NCBI RefSeq assembly: GCF_001953745.1
Contig: NZ_LWLN01000001.1
Span: 3,224,001-3,288,000 of the forward strand
Reading direction: 5' to 3'
Source: Natrinema saccharevitans
GTDB lineage: Archaea; Halobacteriota; Halobacteria; Halobacteriales; Natrialbaceae
Length of the DNA stretch: 64,000 bases
Shown here: positions 60,518 through 64,000 of the stretch, piece by piece
Numbering within the stretch: the stretch's first letter is position 1
Layout of the letters: each line of letters opens with the position of its first letter
Position numbers and translations under genes: made by a program
Notes under the pieces: model-generated
Told to the model about the DNA's origin: nothing
Seen by the model: only the letters and a program-made list of their open reading frames with translations
Databases searched by the model: none

Positions 60518-61348
60518 CTATCGAACGGCCAGCCCGGTCACCTCGCGGACCCCGATCGGGTGGGGACGCCACCCGTCCTCGCCGGCCGCGAGGAACGTCC
60601 CGGCTTCGGTCACGGCGTAGGTCGTCTCTCCGTAGCCGACGTCGACGATCGGTTCGCTCGCGTCCTCGATCGCCCGCCACTCGTCGTCGCCGGCGTAGCC
60701 GTAGATCTCCTCGCCAGCGATCGCGTATGCGCGTGCGAGTCGGCCCGGCTCCGAACGGGGGTCCGCCGAAACGGCGTCGAACGGCCCCTCTCGGATCGGC
60801 ATCCAGCCGTTACCCAGTTTGTACAGGCCCTCGGCGGTGGCCGCGAGCGGGACGCCGGCCGCCGAGACGTCTCGCACGTCGGTCAGACCGGCGTGGTCGA
60901 GCCCGCCGTCGCGGACCCGGTAGACACCGTCGTCCGTTCCGACGAGGTCGCCGTCGATCGCCCGCACCGCCGCGACGCCCTCGCCCTCGAGGTCGGTCCA
61001 CTCCTCGGTACCGGCCGGCCGGCGGGCGATCCGGCCGTCGGGGGCGGCCGCGAACAGTTCGCCGCCGTCGGCGCCGACGGCGACCGCCGGGCCGAACCCG
61101 GTCTCGGCGAACGTCTCCGTATCCTCGCCGTCCTCGAGTCGAGCAACCCGGACGTCCTCGTCGGTCGCGATCGCGACGGCCTCGTCGGTCGTCGCGACGT
61201 CTCGAGCCGGACGGCGTTCGCAGAGGCCGAACTCGCCGACGGTGTCGCCGGCGACGCGGACGCGGACGACGCCGGTCGCGCTCGCGACGTAGGCGGTGAT
61301 CGCGCCCTCGCGGTCGCCGTAGACGCGTTTCTCCTCGATCGAGTGCAT
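60518..61348 (-). CDS. HVO_0234-family beta-propeller protein
   Basis: A 276-aa protein starting MHSIEEKRVYGDREGAITAY. It consists of short beta-blade repeats of the form 'G-D-x-VYRVRDGGLDHAGLT' and 'AIAGEEIYGYAGDDEWRAIE', typical of a propeller. In haloarchaea a protein of this type lies beside glmM, as here, and I recall the family name HVO_0234. Its function is unknown; the conserved link to glmM suggests a role in cell-surface sugar supply. Confidence 0.75.
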   Translation of the reverse strand: MHSIEEKRVYGDREGAITAYVASATGVVRVRVAGDTVGEFGLCERRPARDVATTDEAVAIATDEDVRVARLEDGEDTETFAETGFGPAVAVGADGGELFAAAPDGRIARRPAGTEEWTDLEGEGVAAVRAIDGDLVGTDDGVYRVRDGGLDHAGLTDVRDVSAAGVPLAATAEGLYKLGNGWMPIREGPFDAVSADPRSEPGRLARAYAIAGEEIYGYAGDDEWRAIEDASEPIVDVGYGETTYAVTEAGTFLAAGEDGWRPHPIGVREVTGLAVR

Positions 61349-61451
61349 ACCTGACCGTGGACGGGGTGGGCCGAAAACGTTCCGTCCCGGGGCCGTCCCT
61401 CGGGATCGGTTTGCGGAATCACTATGGGGCGGCCCCGCCGACTAACGCGTA

Positions 61452-62828
61452 ATGGAGATATTCGGATCGAGCGGGACGCGGGGCGTCGCCAACGAGGAGC
61501 TGACGCCCGCGTTCGTTCTCCGCGTCGCGAAGGCGGCGGGGACGATCTGGGTCGAGGACGCCGGTGCAAAGCGGGTCGGGATCGCCCGCGATACCCGCTA
61601 CACCGGACGAATGCTGGCCGATGCGGCCGCGAGCGGGCTGGCGAGTATCGGCATCGACGTCGACCGACTGGGGATCGTTCCGACGCCGGGGGCACAGGCC
61701 TACGCCGAACGCGAGGGGGTCCCGGTGATCGTCGTCACGGCCTCGCACAACCCGCCCCAGTACAACGGGATCAAACTCGTCGGGGCCGACGGCGTCGAAC
61801 TCTCGGTCGCGACTCTCGAGGCCATCGAGGACCGGCTGCTGGCCGAGTCGTTCACGGCGGCCGCCTGGGACGAGACGGGCCGAGTCCGCGAGATCGACGG
61901 CGTTTGCCGGGCCTACGTCGAGCAGCTGCTCGCGGCCGTCGATCGCGAGCCGATCGCCGACGCCGACCTGACCGTCGCGCTGGACCCCGGCCACGGCGCG
62001 GGCGCGCTGACCAGCCCGGAGTTCTTCCGGGAACTGGGCTGTCGGGTCGTCACCGTCAACGGCCAGCCCGACGGTCGATTCCCCGGTCGCGACCCCGAAC
62101 CCGTCCCCGACAACCTCGCCGATCTGGGCCGGCTCGTCCGGTCGACCGACGCCGACGTCGGGATCGCCCACGACGGCGACGCCGACCGGGCGATCTTCTT
62201 CGACGAGGACGGCGAGTACGTCGAGGGCGACGCCACCCTCGCGGCGCTTGCCGCCGCCGAACTCGAGGCCGGCGACACGACCGTCTCGGCGGTCAACGTC
62301 TCCCAGCGGCTCGTCGACGTCGTGAACGAGGTCGGGGCCGACCTCGAGCTCACGCCGATCGGCTCGACGAACATCATCACCCGCATCCGCGAACTCGAGG
62401 ACTCGGGCAAGCGGGTCCCGATCGCCGGCGAGGGCAACGGCGGGATCTTCTTCCCGAACTACCGGCTCTCGCGGGACGGTGCCTTCACCGCCGCCCGGTT
62501 CCTCGAACTCGTCGCCGAACGGCCGGTCAGCGAGATCGTCGCCCCCTACGACGGCTACGTCAACGTCCGGCGCAACCTCGAGTACGAGTCGACGGCGGAA
62601 CGCGACGCGATGCTCGACGCGGCGGCCAACCAGGCCAAAGCGGCCGACGCGGACCTCAACACTCGAGACGGCTACCGGCTCGATTACGGCGACGCGTGGG
62701 TGCTGGCCCGTCCGTCCGGCACCGAGCCTCTCGTCCGGATCTACGCCGAGGCCCGCGAGGGCGACCGCGCCGAGGAACTCGTCGCGGACATGTACGACGC
62801 GTTGGCCGACGCGAAAGCCGACGCCTGA
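61452..62828 (+). CDS. glmM: Phosphoglucosamine mutase
   Basis: A 458-aa alpha-D-phosphohexomutase. The phosphoserine loop is VIVVTASHNPPQYNGIKLVG, the Mg-binding loop is GIAHDGDADRAIFFDEDGEY, the sugar-binding loop is IAGEGNGGIFFPN, and the phosphate-binding loop is ARPSGTEPLVRIYAEAREGD. It interconverts glucosamine-6- and 1-phosphate for UDP-GlcNAc synthesis used in glycosylation. It is divergent from the propeller gene, with a GC-rich palindrome (GGGGCGGCCCCGCC, 61425-61438) in the promoter gap. Length and order are normal. Confidence 0.93.
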   Translation: MEIFGSSGTRGVANEELTPAFVLRVAKAAGTIWVEDAGAKRVGIARDTRYTGRMLADAAASGLASIGIDVDRLGIVPTPGAQAYAEREGVPVIVVTASHNPPQYNGIKLVGADGVELSVATLEAIEDRLLAESFTAAAWDETGRVREIDGVCRAYVEQLLAAVDREPIADADLTVALDPGHGAGALTSPEFFRELGCRVVTVNGQPDGRFPGRDPEPVPDNLADLGRLVRSTDADVGIAHDGDADRAIFFDEDGEYVEGDATLAALAAAELEAGDTTVSAVNVSQRLVDVVNEVGADLELTPIGSTNIITRIRELEDSGKRVPIAGEGNGGIFFPNYRLSRDGAFTAARFLELVAERPVSEIVAPYDGYVNVRRNLEYESTAERDAMLDAAANQAKAADADLNTRDGYRLDYGDAWVLARPSGTEPLVRIYAEAREGDRAEELVADMYDALADAKADA

Positions 62829-62926
62829 ATCCGGTTTCTATCGTCCGCTCGAGCGGCCTAACTGTTTCAGTACAGGTGGTATAGTTATCGGGACTACGCC
62901 TCGTCTCTTCGGTTGCTATCCAAGTA

Positions 62927-63346
62927 TCAGCACCTTCTATCGGCTGATAGCATAAGGTCAGTGAGTTCACTATTACTATTGGATAGCTTATACCAGAAGG
63001 CCACTTGAAGACAAAAATCTTCATCAACGTCATCCACTCCACTGAACTCAACATAATCTGCGAAGTCGTCAGCAGTTCCATGTAACGCTACGGGTGATGA
63101 ATCTTCAGGTGGCGTAATCTCGACCGATTTTGCGGTTTCTGCGTCGACAGGGTACGACTCCCATTCCATGATTTCGCTTTCAAGTTCGAGAGCGAGGTGA
63201 AACTCGTGAGTTTCGTCATCTCCGTTGTGGAGTTCAACGTGTACTTCCTGAAGTGAGCCAGTTGTTTTGAATGTATCCAGACAACCAGCGAACGTCGAAC
63301 TCAGAAGAGGTCCGCCAGCGAGGAGCGTTTCACGTCGTGAGGGCAT
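62927..63346 (-). CDS. Small Tat-type lipoprotein in AT-richer sequence
   Basis: A 139-aa protein with a short Tat/lipobox signal: MPSRRETLLAGGPLLSSTFA GCLDT, Cys21 for lipidation. The mature part is mostly beta (LQEVHVELHNGDDETHEFHL ALELESEIMEWESYPVDAET; ALHGTADDFADYVEFSGVDD). It resembles one-domain haloarchaeal surface proteins. An ATG at 63346 was chosen over a TTG five codons upstream. Base composition is clearly lower in G+C than glmM next door. Confidence 0.65.
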   Translation of the reverse strand: MPSRRETLLAGGPLLSSTFAGCLDTFKTTGSLQEVHVELHNGDDETHEFHLALELESEIMEWESYPVDAETAKSVEITPPEDSSPVALHGTADDFADYVEFSGVDDVDEDFCLQVAFWYKLSNSNSELTDLMLSADRRC

Positions 63347-63664
63347 AGTATGAGTTATCAATTCGCTTGATTAAACTGTTATGGGCCACGGGACACCCAT
63401 GCTGCGTGAATTAACCATCCCCACACACCATTCAATCTACCATCGAAGTAGATGCAATCAACACCGTGGGATGAGTTCTAGGACACCCTCTTCAACATTT
63501 GAAATAGTGTAGAAATGGTTTGTGTAAACATATCAGTAGTTGGTAGTACGGTTTCTTTATTCAGAGTTCAGTGCGAAACTCACGGTCAGTATAGGTGAAC
63601 GACTAATCGCTCATTGGAATCCCAGGACAGAATATGTTCAAGGGCCGAGGATGTACGTACCTAT
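63347..63664. other. AT-richer intergenic region
   Basis: A 318-bp spacer with no coding frame of haloarchaeal type. It holds the upstream AT-rich promoter zone of the lipoprotein (TTTAATCAAG on the minus strand, near 63370) and the promoter of the following gene. I see no RNA gene or repeat. Confidence 0.45.
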
Positions 63665-64000
63665 ATGACTACTGAGTTATCTCGCGCAGAGAGTGATACC
63701 TTACTCCGCGAGTCAGGCGTTGGTGTGTTAGCACTTACTGACAGCACAGAAGCGTATTCAATTCCCGAATCATTCGGCTACGACGGTGAGACACTGTACT
63801 TCCAGTTCGTCTACACACCGGAGAGCAAGAAGATGGCGTTCCTAGAACCAACAGAGACAGCGACGTTCACCGTCTACGACGAACAGCCAGCAAAGAGCGT
63901 CATCGTAAGTGGAACGCTCGAACCGGTCCCAGAAGACGAAGAACCCAAGGCCGCGACAGCGATCACGGAAAACGCTTCCATTCCTACGCTAAACGTCTAT
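63665..64000 (+). CDS. Pyridoxamine 5'-phosphate oxidase-fold (flavin split-barrel) protein, start only
   Basis: The first 112 codons are present and run off the window. MTTELSRAESDTLLRESGVG VLALTDSTEAYSIPESFGYD, then TLYFQFVYTPESKKMAFLEP and ETATFTVYDEQPAKSVIVSG TLEPVP. This is the N-terminal half of the PPOX/NimA-like split barrel that binds FMN or F420. The usual role is reduction of nitro compounds or haem-type substrates, but this cannot be decided from half a domain. ATG 63665 follows an AT-rich spacer. Confidence 0.75.
   Translation, partial: MTTELSRAESDTLLRESGVGVLALTDSTEAYSIPESFGYDGETLYFQFVYTPESKKMAFLEPTETATFTVYDEQPAKSVIVSGTLEPVPEDEEPKAATAITENASIPTLNVY

Noticed and set aside
1-64000. 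Search for CRISPR arrays, rRNA and intact insertion sequences
   Set aside because: No regularly spaced direct repeats, no rRNA-like conserved blocks and no transposase or integrase gene were seen in the window, despite the Cas4-like gene and the MITEs.

Overview
The window is a piece of chromosome from an extremely halophilic archaeon (class Halobacteria, probably a Natrialbales/Natrialbaceae relative). The evidence is a high G+C content, very acidic proteins rich in Asp and Glu, many leaderless genes with a TATA-like box centred about 25-28 bases before the start codon, and archaeal or haloarchaeal markers: archaeal RfcS, AlaS and IleS, SAMP2, conditioned-medium-induced protein 4, an HVO_0234-type propeller, a PGF-CTERM surface protein and Tat lipoproteins. 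All calls come from reading the sequence; no database search was run.

Layout. 0-13.7 kb: the end of a tryptophanase gene, a SAMP2-GNAT pair, a bactofilin-like envelope protein, rfcS, a decayed gene, a membrane protein, alaS, an alpha/beta hydrolase next to a truncated AMP-ligase, a class-I glutamine amidotransferase and a large membrane Fe-S oxidoreductase. 13.9-18.6 kb: a compact accessory cluster with AT-rich promoters, holding a phosphoribosyltransferase-like gene overlapping a UbiA prenyltransferase, a divergent cytochrome P450, a second UbiA enzyme and an ICMT/PEMT-type methyltransferase. This is the best candidate for an undescribed biosynthetic system. 18.9-25.5 kb: cmi4, a Cas4-like protein with a degenerate nuclease core, Sua5, a cysteine-free redoxin with a glutaredoxin, a CNNM/CBS protein and a PiT transporter. 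25.6-27.4 kb: an AT-rich islet with a Tat-exported protein of unknown function and a small membrane protein. 27.4-36.6 kb: housekeeping genes (upp, hisB, trkH, a YigZ-like gene, an ACT-domain regulator) and small haloarchaeal proteins, including a cysteine four-helix protein with Gln/Gly-rich tails.

36.9-45.4 kb: hisA, an SLC13-type transporter and two related PiT transporters, with UspA, an ATP-grasp ligase and a decayed second hisA. The pattern fits an old segmental duplication. 45.7-50.5 kb: ferredoxin, two 84-bp palindromic MITE-like elements (one splitting a gene), a frameshifted HPP protein, prepilin peptidase, HIT and a UDG-family protein. 50.6-53.1 kb: two exported proteins that share a repeat, either side of a membrane-tethered winged-helix regulator, with helically phased repeats in the divergent promoter. 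53.2-62.8 kb: ileS with a terminator hairpin, a PGF-CTERM metallopeptidase lacking a signal peptide, an H-NOX-like protein without the haem His, prs, a lipoprotein, a beta-propeller and glmM. After glmM the composition becomes AT-richer to the window end (lipoprotein, flavin split-barrel protein), which suggests the edge of an acquired region.

Several genes (3.8, 29.9, 42.1 and 46.8 kb) appear broken by single-base shifts. These could be real pseudogenes or sequencing errors, and raw reads would settle which.
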